52,198 nucleotides of DNA from contig JAFVHO010000189.1 of the NCBI GenBank assembly GCA_017474485.1, positions 1 through 52,198 on the forward strand, in the 5' to 3' direction. This DNA comes from Prevotella sp. GTDB lineage: Bacteria > Bacteroidota > Bacteroidia > Bacteroidales > Bacteroidaceae. Position 1 is the stretch's first letter; each line of letters begins with the position of its first letter. The translations under genes and the position numbers were made by a program. A model generated the notes under the pieces. The model saw only the letters and a list, made by a program, of their open reading frames with translations, did no database searches and had not been told where the DNA came from. Positions 16,869 to 27,336 of the stretch are shown piece after piece.

Positions 16869-18373
16869 GAAAAATCGTTTATTGTTTATTGTTTATTGTT
16901 TATTGTTTTGCCGCTTGTACCGAGACCGTCAGTGATGCCAAGCAGGAGACAGGTCAGCCCCAGATATACCCCGACTACATCGGTGTTACCATACCCGTGA
17001 ATATTGCTCCTCTGAACTTTAGTATGGCCGACGAGACGGTAGTTAATGGTCAATGGTCAATGGTCAATGGTCAATGTCAGTGCATCGATGCGGTTGTCAC
17101 TGACCGCCACGGAAACAGCCTGCATAGCCAGGGTGAGGAATCCGTCGACTTCGACATTGACGATTGGCATCAGATGCTGGCCCAGAACGCTGGCGACTCG
17201 CTTAGTGTGACCGTTTCGGCCAAGTATGACGACGGGTGGCATACCTATAGTCCCTTTTCCATCTATGTCAGTCCCGACAGTATCGACTACGGTCTCTGCT
17301 ACCGCCTGATAGCGCCGGGCTATGAGGTGTGGAGCAAGATGGGCATCTACGAGCGCGACCTCTCCTCGTTCGATGAGCGTGCGCTGATTGAGAACACACA
17401 GTTTGAGGGTTGTGTCAACTGCCATAGCTTCAATCGTGGTAACTCTGTCGATATGAGTTTGCATATCCGTGGCCCGCACGGAGCCACACTGTTGCGTCAC
17501 GGCGACAGACCGCTTACCGCCTATAACACCAAGACCCCACAGACCCTTGGCCTCTGTGTCTATCCCTACTGGCATCCCTCGGGTCGCTATATCGCCTATT
17601 CCACCAACAGCACGAGACAGTTGTTCCATAGTGCTCATGGTAACCGTATCGAGGTCTTCGACGAAGCCTCCGACCTTCAGGTCTATGATGTCGAGAAAAA
17701 TGAGTTGATTCTTTCGCCTATTTTGAAGCAGGACTCCATCTACGAGACCTACCCAGTCTTTTCAGCCGATGGCCGTTCGCTCTATTTCTGTGCTGCAGAG
17801 GCCCTTCCAGAGGGTAGTCATGCGCTGGACTCCATCCGCTATAATCTCTACCGCATTGATTTCAATCCTGCAACGGGCACTTTTGGCAACCGCATAGACA
17901 TCATTGTTGATGCCGCAACCCTGCACAAGTCGGTGTCTTTCCCTCGTCCTTCCTACGATGGCCGTTTCCTTTGTTATACACTGTCTGATTACGGCCAGTT
18001 CAGCATCTGGCACCATGAGGCCGACCTTTATCTGTTAGACCTCGCTACAGGTGAGAGCCGACCTATGGATGGAGCTAACTCTGATGATACAGAATCGTTC
18101 CATAACTGGAGCACCAACTCCCGTTGGCTCGTACTGAGCTCACGTCGTGACGATGGACTCTATACACGTCCTTATTTCTGTCATGTCGATGCTGATGGTC
18201 GGGTCAGCAAGGCCTTTATGCTGCCTCAGCGCAATCCACGCCGTTTCTATCGTGACCGTTTCCTGTCTTTCAACGTGCCCGATTTCATCATTGCCCCGAC
18301 TCGTTTTGATGGTCGTGATGCCAGCCGCATCATCAACGATGCCTCACGCAAAGACTTTGGCGTGCGCAAATAA
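16865..18373 (+). CDS. TolB-like (PD40) beta-propeller lipoprotein with CxxCH motif, copy 2
   Basis: The 502-residue paralogue of the 13946 gene has a lipoprotein signal (MRKIVYCLLFIVYCFAAC). It keeps the same N-terminal signature (IYPDYIGVTIPVNIAPLNF). The haem-type motif CVNCH is at residues 183-187, followed by a conserved Met and His (DMSLHIRG). Propeller blades include YPYWHPSGRYIAYSTNS, YPVFSADGRSLYFC, FPRPSYDGRFLCYTLS and WSTNSRWLVLSSRRDDG. The start overlaps the preceding stop by ATGA, implying translational coupling to the broken membrane-protein copy. Two short repeats enter the coding region: TTTATTG units in the signal peptide and TCAATGG units near residues 60-72. It is the last + strand gene before a convergent operon. 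Confidence 0.78.
   Translation: MRKIVYCLLFIVYCFAACTETVSDAKQETGQPQIYPDYIGVTIPVNIAPLNFSMADETVVNGQWSMVNGQCQCIDAVVTDRHGNSLHSQGEESVDFDIDDWHQMLAQNAGDSLSVTVSAKYDDGWHTYSPFSIYVSPDSIDYGLCYRLIAPGYEVWSKMGIYERDLSSFDERALIENTQFEGCVNCHSFNRGNSVDMSLHIRGPHGATLLRHGDRPLTAYNTKTPQTLGLCVYPYWHPSGRYIAYSTNSTRQLFHSAHGNRIEVFDEASDLQVYDVEKNELILSPILKQDSIYETYPVFSADGRSLYFCAAEALPEGSHALDSIRYNLYRIDFNPATGTFGNRIDIIVDAATLHKSVSFPRPSYDGRFLCYTLSDYGQFSIWHHEADLYLLDLATGESRPMDGANSDDTESFHNWSTNSRWLVLSSRRDDGLYTRPYFCHVDADGRVSKAFMLPQRNPRRFYRDRFLSFNVPDFIIAPTRFDGRDASRIINDASRKDFGVRK
16876..16909 (+). repeat. TTTATTG tandem repeat in a signal-peptide coding region
   Basis: About four GTTTATT units code for the hydrophobic core (IVYCLLFIVYCF) of the lipoprotein signal peptide. 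Confidence 0.75.
17042..17078 (+). repeat. TCAATGG 7-bp tandem repeat inside a coding region
   Basis: About four and a half copies of GGTCAAT encode VNGQWSMVNGQ in the copy-2 propeller protein; copy 1 lacks this segment. A 7-bp unit would shift the frame if the copy number changed. Confidence 0.8.
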
Positions 18374-18402
18374 CGAAAAATGAATGTGATTTAGAACAAT
18401 AA

Positions 18403-19647
<1,245 letters not shown>

Positions 19648-19663
19648 TTACCTTTTTCATTTT

Positions 19664-22018
19664 TTACCTTTTCAACAGGTTCAGTTTCACATTGGGTTTC
19701 ATCACATTGTTCACCTTCTTGGTCCAGGCTTTCACTTTGGCAGTAGCTTGTGCCTCGATGTCGTTGGCAGAAGAACAAATCAGGAAGGTATAGACACCTG
19801 CGTCGGTTTTCCAAGCAGACGCCTTTTCATTGAACGAGGCGAGGTCTTCAGCCTTTACCGTCATCGTAATGGTCTCTGTCTGTCCAGTTCTCAGCAGACG
19901 GGTCTTGGCATAGTTGCGCAGTTCCTTCTCAGGCTTGTTCAGCTTCTTACTGTTGGGCGCTGCCACGAAGAGCTCTACCACATTACGACCAGGACGATGA
20001 CCGGTATTCTTCACGTCCACCTTCACGGTATATATGCCGTCAGCCTCTGTGACGTTCATGTTCTCATAGGCGAAAGTGGTGTAGCTGAGTCCATAGCCGA
20101 AGGGATAGGCCACTGGTTTGCCGAACGAGTCGAAGTAACGGTAACCAACGTAGATATCCTCTTCGTAGTTGGTGAAATCGATGTTGGCCTCAGGCTTACG
20201 CTCCTTAGGAGCCTTGTCCTTGTCATAGCCCCACATAAACATCGCGCCAAGGGTCTTGTCGTCGACGTTGGCGGGGAAGTTCTTGTCGGCATAGGCATCA
20301 CCGTATTTGATTTGGAAGGTCATCGGCAGTTTGCCAGAAGGATTTACACGTCCGCTGAGCACGTCGGCCACAGAAAAACCACTCTCCTGACCGCCCTGCC
20401 ACGTGCAGACGAGAGCGTCAATCTGATTCTGCCACGAAGCCACGTCGATAGGACTGCAGATGTCGAGCAGCATCACGACCTTCTTGCCCTTGGCATGATA
20501 AGCTTCGCTGACGGCTTTGATGAGCTGTTTTTCGCTGTCCTTCAGGTAGAAGTCGGCCTCGCTGCGGTCGGCAGCCTCACCACTCTTACGACCTAATGAG
20601 ATGATGGCAACATCACTTTCATTGACGGCAGCATTGAGCTCGTCAGCCGTAAACTGCTTCTCGTCAGCGCGGGCTGGAGGCAGCAGTGAGAAGAGCGGAC
20701 GACCATCAGGGAACAGACGCTTTTCCTCGGCAGCGAGGTGCTGCGTGTATGTAGCAATTAGCGGCTTGTACACCTCGTAACCTACACTGCGCAATCCTTC
20801 AACCAACGACACGGTATAGTGACCTATGCTAGTACCACCGAAGCCGGAACCACCGGAAATCCAGTCGTAACTGGTGCATCCGAACAACGCTACGCGCTTG
20901 CCCGTCAGAGGTAAAGTGCCGCTGTTCTTCAATAGCACGATACCATCGGCACCAACCTCGCGAACCACCTGTGCGTGCACTTTCAGGTTTGGCTCGCTGT
21001 TATATTTGTAGCCTTTGAATGTGTTGGTCTTGACCACATATTCCAATATGCGCTTGACGTTGGCGTCGAGCACCTCCATCGGCAGCGTGCCGCTCTTGGC
21101 AGCAGTCAGGATGGCCTCATATTGCTTGGGTTGTCCGGGCTGCAGCATGTCATTGCCAGCCAGCATCGCCGCCACAGCATCGTCCCCAGCATTCCAGTCG
21201 CTGACATACATACCCTTCCAACCCCACTCATCGCGAACGATGGTAGTCAGCAGTTCGTAGTTCTGCACGGCATAAGGACCGTTCAGTTTGTTATATGATG
21301 TCATGATGGTCCACGGGTCGCTCTCCTTCACCATAATCTCAAAGGCCTTCAGGTATATCTCACGCAGTGCACGCTGTGACACCTGTGAGATGTTTTTATT
21401 GCGGTTCGTCTCTTGGTTGTTTGCCACGAAATGTTTGGGACAAGCCGCCGTGCCCTCGCTCTGCACACCTTTTACATAGCCAGCAGCGATGGTGCCAGAG
21501 AGGTATGGGTCCTCTGAGTAGTATTCATGGTTACGTCCGCACAACGGATTGCGGATGAGGTTCATTGCCGGAGAGAGAATCCAGTCGAGTCCGAACTCAC
21601 GAACCTCGTTGCCGATGCCTTGTCCAATTTTGAACGCAGCTTCTCGGTCCCAGGTAGAAGCCAGCGTCGGCGAGGCCACGAAATCGGTGGGATAATAGTC
21701 ACGATGGTCCCATACGCGCTTGGCATTCATGCGCAATCCCTGTTGCGAATCAGCACAATAGGTCTCAGGGATGCCCAATCGCTCCACGCCGAACGAGCTG
21801 CCCGCTGTACCAGGGAATTTGTCATCATCATTATAGTGCATGCCGGTTCCTAATACGAAGTGGCACTTCTCCTCCAGCGTCATCGCCTTGACAATTTCGT
21901 CGATGTTGCCAGCCGTGAGCTTTTGGGCCGAAGCAGATAAAGGTAAAAGGGTTAAAAGGTAAAAAGGTAAAACACCTTTTCCCCACCCCCAAACCTTTAA
22001 TAATAATTCTTTCTTCAT
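19664..22018 (-). CDS. GH3 beta-glucosidase/beta-xylosidase family enzyme
   Basis: The 784-residue GH3 protein has a signal peptide (ending LPLSASAQ). Its N-terminal barrel domain contains NLIRNPLCGRNHEYYSEDP, CPKHFVANNQETNR and the nucleophile motif MYVSDWNAGDD (Asp about 274). The second alpha/beta domain contains VALFGCTSYDW, and a C-terminal fibronectin-III-like domain contains YPFGYGLSYTTF. Removal of xylose or glucose from non-reducing ends is the family role. The adjacent GH3 at 22059 has exactly the same length and the same module order, so the pair arose by duplication. Their differences suggest distinct linkages or locations. Part of the signal peptide comes from GGTAAAA-type repeats. 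Confidence 0.9.
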   Translation of the reverse strand: MKKELLLKVWGWGKGVLPFYLLTLLPLSASAQKLTAGNIDEIVKAMTLEEKCHFVLGTGMHYNDDDKFPGTAGSSFGVERLGIPETYCADSQQGLRMNAKRVWDHRDYYPTDFVASPTLASTWDREAAFKIGQGIGNEVREFGLDWILSPAMNLIRNPLCGRNHEYYSEDPYLSGTIAAGYVKGVQSEGTAACPKHFVANNQETNRNKNISQVSQRALREIYLKAFEIMVKESDPWTIMTSYNKLNGPYAVQNYELLTTIVRDEWGWKGMYVSDWNAGDDAVAAMLAGNDMLQPGQPKQYEAILTAAKSGTLPMEVLDANVKRILEYVVKTNTFKGYKYNSEPNLKVHAQVVREVGADGIVLLKNSGTLPLTGKRVALFGCTSYDWISGGSGFGGTSIGHYTVSLVEGLRSVGYEVYKPLIATYTQHLAAEEKRLFPDGRPLFSLLPPARADEKQFTADELNAAVNESDVAIISLGRKSGEAADRSEADFYLKDSEKQLIKAVSEAYHAKGKKVVMLLDICSPIDVASWQNQIDALVCTWQGGQESGFSVADVLSGRVNPSGKLPMTFQIKYGDAYADKNFPANVDDKTLGAMFMWGYDKDKAPKERKPEANIDFTNYEEDIYVGYRYFDSFGKPVAYPFGYGLSYTTFAYENMNVTEADGIYTVKVDVKNTGHRPGRNVVELFVAAPNSKKLNKPEKELRNYAKTRLLRTGQTETITMTVKAEDLASFNEKASAWKTDAGVYTFLICSSANDIEAQATAKVKAWTKKVNNVMKPNVKLNLLKR
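21940..21980 (-). repeat. GGTAAAA word repeat at the start of the GH3 gene
   Basis: Repeated AGGTAAAA units encode part of the signal peptide (VLPFYLLTLLPL on the minus strand). Related runs of TTTTTACC lie at 19640-19672 and 22030-22070, in the two gaps of the same operon, and near 15520-15556. Confidence 0.65.
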
Positions 22019-22058
22019 AAATGCTTTTGCTTTTTTACCTTTTTACTTCTTTACCTTT

Positions 22059-24413
22059 TTACCTTTTCAACAGATTCATCTTCGTTTGGGGTTTCAGCAC
22101 GTCGTGAGCCTTCACCTGCTGGTTCTTGACTGGAGCAGTGAGGGTGGCCTTGACATCGGCAGCGGAAGCGGCGACAAGGAACTGGTATTCACCCTCAGCA
22201 ACCACCCATGCAGAGGCAGCCTCGTCGAAGGAAGCCAGCTGGTCAGCGGTGATGCTCAACGTGAGAGTCTCGTTCTCGCCAGGCTTCAGACTCTTTGTCT
22301 TGGCGAAAGCCTTCAACTCCTTAGCGGGCTTGTTGGCAGCCTTCGAGTCGGGAGCAGCAACGTAAAGTTCTACGACCTCCTTGCCCTCGCGGTCACCCGT
22401 ATTCTTAATGGTGACAGTCACGTCGTAGATGTCGTTCTTCTGTTCAATCTTGGCATCGCTATACTCGAAAGTGGTGTAGCTCAGACCATAGCCGAAGGGA
22501 TAAGAAACGGGAACGTCGAACGAGTCGAAATAACGATAGCCCACGTAGACGTCCTCCTCATATTCGGTATAGTCGACGTTGCGCACATTACCTTTCTTGC
22601 CTTGGTTGAGCATGTCGATGCGCGGATCCTCATCGATGGGGAAGTTCTTAGATGAGTAGGCGTCGGTGAACTTGATAGGCCAAGTCATCGTAAACTTGCC
22701 ACTAGGTGACTGCTTGCCACTGAGCACGTCGACAACGCTGTTGCCACCCTCCTGTCCAGCCTGCCAAGCGCAGAGGATGGCATCGGGCATATCTTTCCAT
22801 GAGGCTGTCTCAATGACACCGCCGATGTTCAGCAACACGACAACTTGCTTGTTGGCCTTGTGATAAACGTCGCAGACCTGCTGAAGCAGTTGGCGCTCAG
22901 AATCGCTCAGGTTGAAGTCAGCTACCTTTCTGTCGAGGAACTCACCTGAAAGACGACCCAACGTGATGACTGCGATATCTGCAGTTTCGGCCTGCTTAGC
23001 CAGTTCGTCGGCAGAGAAAAGTTTCTCTGCGGGCAGCGGCTGGGGCAGGAACTTCACAAGCATGGCGTTCTTCGGGTCCTTCTTGGCTTGCTCTTCAAGG
23101 GCGGCCTCAGTCTTCTTCTTGGCGTCAGCGAGGTAAGACTCGTAAGCGGTCTTCAATTCCTCAGAAACGGTATAGCCACCGTTCTTCATACCATCGAGCA
23201 ACGAGACAACATAAGCGTGGTTGACGTTACCTGAACCAGTACCGCCAGCCATGAAGTCGTAAGAAGTAATGCCATAGAGGGCGACGTTCTTAATATTCTC
23301 TGCGAATGGCAGGGCCTTCTCGTTTTTCATGAGCACCATACCCTCAGCGGCACTTTGGCGCGTAACGGCAGCGTGAGCCTTGAGGTCGGGCTTGTTCGAG
23401 TACTTGTAGCCTTGGAATCGCGGGCTCTTCTCCACAAGGTTCAAGATGCGGGCAATGTTACGGTCAAGGTCGGCCTCTGCCAGTTTGCCGCTCTTCACAC
23501 CTGCCACGATACTATCGAATTGCTCGGCCTTACCTGGCTGAAGCATGTCGTTGCCTGCCCACATCTGCTTGGCACCATCCTTGCCGCCAAACCAGTCGGT
23601 CATCACAGTGCCCTCGTAACCCCATTCATCGCGAAGGATAGTCTCGACGAGGTCTTTGCTTTCCGAGGCGTATGTGCCGTTGATGTAGTTGTACGAGGTC
23701 ATCACCGTCCAGGGCTTACTTTCCCTGATGGCAATCTCAAACCCCTTGAGGTAGATTTCGCGCAAGGCACGTTGTGAGATGCGAGCATCGGTATTCATGC
23801 GGTTCGTCTCCTGGTTGTTGGCGGCGAAGTGCTTGATGCTCGTACCCACGTCGTTCTTTTGCACGCCCTTGATGTACGCCCCGGCGGTCTTACCAGCCAC
23901 CACGGGGTCCTCCGAGTAGTACTCGAAGTTACGGCCGCAGAGCGGGTTGCGCATGATGTTGAGCGCGGGAGCCAACAGCACGTCGGCACCATACTCTTTC
24001 ACCTCCTCGCCGATGGCCTGACCTACCTCTTCCACCAACTGCGTGTTCCACGTTGAGGCCAACAATGTGCCGATGGGGAAATGGGTGCAATAATACGTAG
24101 CAGAATCACCCTCACGGGTAGCGTCGATACGCAGACCCGCAGGACCGTCGGCAAGTACTACGGCGGGGATACCTAACGAGTCGAGCGGATAGGTAGTTCC
24201 AGCGGCACCTGGCACGAGATTCTTTGTGGCGCCAATGACGGCATTGTCACCGCTGAAACCTTCCATACCAGAACCGATAACAAAGTGCGCCTTGTCCTCG
24301 AGTGACATCTTGCCCAACACCTCTTCTTGATTGATAGTGTTCTTAGTCACTTTGTCAGTACTTGTGCAGCCAACGAGCGAGACTGCAACAACAAATACGA
24401 ATACTTTTTTCAT
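22059..24413 (-). CDS. GH3 glycosidase, lipoprotein
   Basis: The 784-residue GH3 paralogue starts with a lipoprotein signal (MKKVFVFVVAVSLVGC, Cys16), so it is membrane-anchored, unlike the neighbouring copy. Motifs are NIMRNPLCGRNFEYYSEDP, SIKHFAANNQETNR and the nucleophile motif VMTDWFGGKDG (Asp about 273). The second domain has ITSYDFMAGGTGSGN, and the fibronectin-like C-terminus follows YPFGYGLSYTTFEY. Beta-xylosidase or beta-glucosidase activity is the likely role. It is the first gene of a minus-strand operon with a clear promoter box upstream, and is followed by the second GH3 after 40 bases filled with TTTTTACC repeats. Confidence 0.9.
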   Translation of the reverse strand: MKKVFVFVVAVSLVGCTSTDKVTKNTINQEEVLGKMSLEDKAHFVIGSGMEGFSGDNAVIGATKNLVPGAAGTTYPLDSLGIPAVVLADGPAGLRIDATREGDSATYYCTHFPIGTLLASTWNTQLVEEVGQAIGEEVKEYGADVLLAPALNIMRNPLCGRNFEYYSEDPVVAGKTAGAYIKGVQKNDVGTSIKHFAANNQETNRMNTDARISQRALREIYLKGFEIAIRESKPWTVMTSYNYINGTYASESKDLVETILRDEWGYEGTVMTDWFGGKDGAKQMWAGNDMLQPGKAEQFDSIVAGVKSGKLAEADLDRNIARILNLVEKSPRFQGYKYSNKPDLKAHAAVTRQSAAEGMVLMKNEKALPFAENIKNVALYGITSYDFMAGGTGSGNVNHAYVVSLLDGMKNGGYTVSEELKTAYESYLADAKKKTEAALEEQAKKDPKNAMLVKFLPQPLPAEKLFSADELAKQAETADIAVITLGRLSGEFLDRKVADFNLSDSERQLLQQVCDVYHKANKQVVVLLNIGGVIETASWKDMPDAILCAWQAGQEGGNSVVDVLSGKQSPSGKFTMTWPIKFTDAYSSKNFPIDEDPRIDMLNQGKKGNVRNVDYTEYEEDVYVGYRYFDSFDVPVSYPFGYGLSYTTFEYSDAKIEQKNDIYDVTVTIKNTGDREGKEVVELYVAAPDSKAANKPAKELKAFAKTKSLKPGENETLTLSITADQLASFDEAASAWVVAEGEYQFLVAASAADVKATLTAPVKNQQVKAHDVLKPQTKMNLLKR

Positions 24414-24445
24414 AGTTCTATTAGTCTTAGTCGTTAATAATGCTG

Positions 24446-24453
24446 CAAAGATA
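24446..24453 (-). promoter_or_regulatory. -7 box for the GH3-GH3-CE1 operon
   Basis: On the minus strand this reads TATCTTTG followed by C, matching TAnnTTTGC, 33 bases before the GH3 start. A possible -33 TTG lies 23 bases further upstream, slightly longer than ideal. Confidence 0.6.
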
Positions 24454-24610
24454 CATTTTTTTTATAAATAAAAGAACAACGTGACCGTTTTTTTTGTAAT
24501 AATTGTAAATACAACAAGGCGAAAGTAATATGAACTGTGTATCGTAAGGGATATCGTTTTTCCGCGTTTTTGATTCGTTTTGTCGTGCATGATACATCAT
24601 CAAAAGTATG

Positions 24611-24655
24611 TGTTACATTCACAAACTCCTGGGTGCAGAATATTTCGTAACTTTG
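24611..24655 (+). promoter_or_regulatory. Promoter region of the large enzyme operon
   Basis: TAACTTTG at 24648-24655 followed by C is a good -7 box, 25 bases before the GH3 start. TGTTACATTC at 24611-24620 is a TGTTACA-type word shared with other xylan-gene upstream regions here. Confidence 0.6.
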
Positions 24656-24680
24656 CAGAGTTAAAAAATCGGATAACTAT

Positions 24681-27266
24681 ATGAAGTCGAAAACTATCGT
24701 TGCACTATGCCTGTTTGCCCTTACGGCAACAGCACAAACCTTTCCTTATCAAAACCCCAATATGTCGGCATTGGAACGTGCCAAGGATTTGTGTTCGCGC
24801 CTGACGCTGGAAGAGAAAGCCAAACTGATGCTGGACGAGAGTCCGGCTATTCCGCGTTTGGGCATTAAGAAGTTCTTCTGGTGGAGCGAGGCGCTGCATG
24901 GTGCTGCCAACCAAGGTAATGTGACGGTGTTCCCAGAGCCGATTGCTATGGCTTCATCGTTTAATCCTGACCTGCTTTATAAGTGCTTTGATGTGGCTTC
25001 GACGGAGTTCAGAGCCCAATACAACGAGCGCATGCAGCGTGGCAGTGGTGAGGATGAGAAATTCCATAGCCTGTCTGTGTGGACACCTAACGTCAATATT
25101 TTCCGTGACCCGCGATGGGGCAGGGGACAGGAGACTTATGGTGAGGACCCCTACCTGACTTCAGTGATGGGTGTGCAGGTGGTGAAAGGCCTGCAGGGAC
25201 CTGAGACTGCGAAATATCGGAAACTGTGGGCCTGTGCCAAGCACTATGCCGTACATAGTGGTCCGGAATATACACGCCACTCTGCTAATCTGACCAATGT
25301 GTCACCTCGTGATATGTGGGAGACCTATATGCCGGCTTTCAAGACCTTGGTGCAGGATGCCAAGGTTCGTGAGGTGATGTGTGCTTACCAACGTCTGGAC
25401 GATGATCCATGTTGTGGCTCACAGCGCTTGTTGCAGACCATTCTGCGCGATGAATGGGGCTTTAAGTACCTCGTTGTCAGTGACTGTGGTGCCGTCTCAG
25501 ATTTTTATGAGTCGCACAAGTCATCGTCATCGCCTGTCCATGCAACAGCCAAGGCAACGATTGCCGGTACCGATGTGGAGTGTGGCTACGGCTATGCCTA
25601 CCGTAGCATTCCCGAGGCTGTGAAACGTGGCTTTATTACTGAGGCTGAGGTTGACAAGCACGTCATCCGACTGTTGGAAGGTCGTTTTGATTTGGGCGAA
25701 ATGGATGATCCTTCGTTGGTAGAGTGGTCTAAGATTCCTTATTCTGCTATGTCTACCAAAGCGTCAGCCAATATCTCACTGGATATGGCGCGTCAGACGA
25801 TGGTGTTGTTGCAGAACAATAACAATATCCTTCCCCTGAATAAGAAGGAAAAGATTGCCGTCATTGGTCCCAATGCCGACAATACACCTATGATGTGGGG
25901 TAACTATAACGGTCAGCCCAACCATACGATTACTATCCTTGATGGTATTAAGGGCAAGACAAAGAAATTGTTCTACGCTGCTGGTTGCGACCTGACCTAC
26001 GACAAGGTGATGGAGTGCCTGATGGCTTCGCAGTGCAGCTTCGAGGGTAAGAAGGGCATGAAGGGCACTTTCTGGAACAATCGCAGAATGGAGGGCAAGC
26101 CCGTCACGACACAATATTATACCACACCATTGGCTGTTACCACCTTTGGTATGCACAACTTCGCCCCTGGTGTTCAACTTGAAGACTTCTCGGCCAAGTA
26201 CGAGACCGTCTTCACTCCTCAGGAGGCTGGCGAATACGTGGTGAATGTGGATGGCTGCGGTCACTTTGAACTCTATATCGACGGTGTTCAGAAGTTCCGT
26301 CACCACATCTGGCGTACCACGCCCAACCGTGTGGCTATTCAGGCTGAGAAGGGCAAGAGCTATCAAATTGAGGTACGCTTCTCGCATATCCATACCTATA
26401 ATGCCAACTTAGCCATCAACATTGCCAAGGAGCATCCCATTGACTATCAAAAGACGATTGCTCAGTTGAAGGGCATCGACAAGGTGATTTTCGTGGGTGG
26501 TATTGCTCCCAGCTTAGAGGGCGAAGAGATGCCGGTGGATATTGAAGGTTTCAAGGGTGGCGACCGTACCAATATCGAACTGCCTAAGGTGCAGCGCGAA
26601 TTCCTGAAGGCACTCAAGGCCGCTGGCAAACAGGTTATCTTTGTCAACTGTTCTGGCTCGTGTATCGCTTTGCAGCCTGAGACGGAGACCTGTGAGGCCA
26701 TCGTGCAGGCTTGGTATGCTGGTCAGGAAGGTGGTACGGCAGTGGCCGACGTACTTTTCGGCGATTGTAACCCATCAGGAAAACTGCCTGTCACCTTCTA
26801 TAAGAACAGCAGTCAGTTGCCCGACTACGAGGACTACTCAATGAAGGGCCGCACCTATCGCTATTTCACCGATGCCCTGTTCCCCTTCGGTTATGGCTTG
26901 AGCTATACGCAGTTCGAAATAGGAGAGCCTCAGGTGATTAATACGTCAGCCCAGAACCCTGGCTTCAATTTTGCTATTGACGTCAAGAACGTTGGCCAGC
27001 GTGACGGCACGGAGATAGTACAACTTTATATCCGCAATCTGCAAGACCCCGATGGCCCGCTGAAGTCGCTTCGAGCTTTCCAGCGTGTCAGTGTGAAAGC
27101 TGGTCAGACAAAGACCGTCAAGCTGACACTTAATCATAAGAGCTTTGAGTTCTGGGATCCTGAGACGAATACTATGCGTGTGAAGCCCGGTCAGTACGAA
27201 ATCCTGATTGGTAATAGTTCGGCAGACAAAGACCTGAAGAAACTGAAGGTGTCGTGGGAAATATGA
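24681..27266 (+). CDS. xyl3A: GH3 beta-xylosidase with inserted PA14 domain
   Basis: The 861-residue GH3 enzyme resembles the beta-xylosidase that precedes the xylanase-esterase gene in P. ruminicola (recalled, not searched). It has a signal peptide ending ATAQ. The barrel domain carries FFWWSEALHGAAN, NIFRDPRWGRGQETYGEDP and CAKHYAVHSGPE, with the nucleophile in VVSDCGAVSDF (Asp268). The second domain is interrupted by a PA14-like insertion at residues about 450-580 (GTFWNNRRMEGKP, GEYVVNVDGCGHFELYIDG). A fibronectin-III-like domain ends the protein. PA14 insertions often shape substrate binding. It heads an operon running to 36117. Release of xylose from xylo-oligosaccharides is the expected activity. 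Confidence 0.9.
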   Translation: MKSKTIVALCLFALTATAQTFPYQNPNMSALERAKDLCSRLTLEEKAKLMLDESPAIPRLGIKKFFWWSEALHGAANQGNVTVFPEPIAMASSFNPDLLYKCFDVASTEFRAQYNERMQRGSGEDEKFHSLSVWTPNVNIFRDPRWGRGQETYGEDPYLTSVMGVQVVKGLQGPETAKYRKLWACAKHYAVHSGPEYTRHSANLTNVSPRDMWETYMPAFKTLVQDAKVREVMCAYQRLDDDPCCGSQRLLQTILRDEWGFKYLVVSDCGAVSDFYESHKSSSSPVHATAKATIAGTDVECGYGYAYRSIPEAVKRGFITEAEVDKHVIRLLEGRFDLGEMDDPSLVEWSKIPYSAMSTKASANISLDMARQTMVLLQNNNNILPLNKKEKIAVIGPNADNTPMMWGNYNGQPNHTITILDGIKGKTKKLFYAAGCDLTYDKVMECLMASQCSFEGKKGMKGTFWNNRRMEGKPVTTQYYTTPLAVTTFGMHNFAPGVQLEDFSAKYETVFTPQEAGEYVVNVDGCGHFELYIDGVQKFRHHIWRTTPNRVAIQAEKGKSYQIEVRFSHIHTYNANLAINIAKEHPIDYQKTIAQLKGIDKVIFVGGIAPSLEGEEMPVDIEGFKGGDRTNIELPKVQREFLKALKAAGKQVIFVNCSGSCIALQPETETCEAIVQAWYAGQEGGTAVADVLFGDCNPSGKLPVTFYKNSSQLPDYEDYSMKGRTYRYFTDALFPFGYGLSYTQFEIGEPQVINTSAQNPGFNFAIDVKNVGQRDGTEIVQLYIRNLQDPDGPLKSLRAFQRVSVKAGQTKTVKLTLNHKSFEFWDPETNTMRVKPGQYEILIGNSSADKDLKKLKVSWEI

Positions 27267-27336
27267 TTTGAACTATCGAAATATCGAAAATCGAGATAAA
27301 CAACATAATTAATTTTTTAATCCTAAAATCAACACA

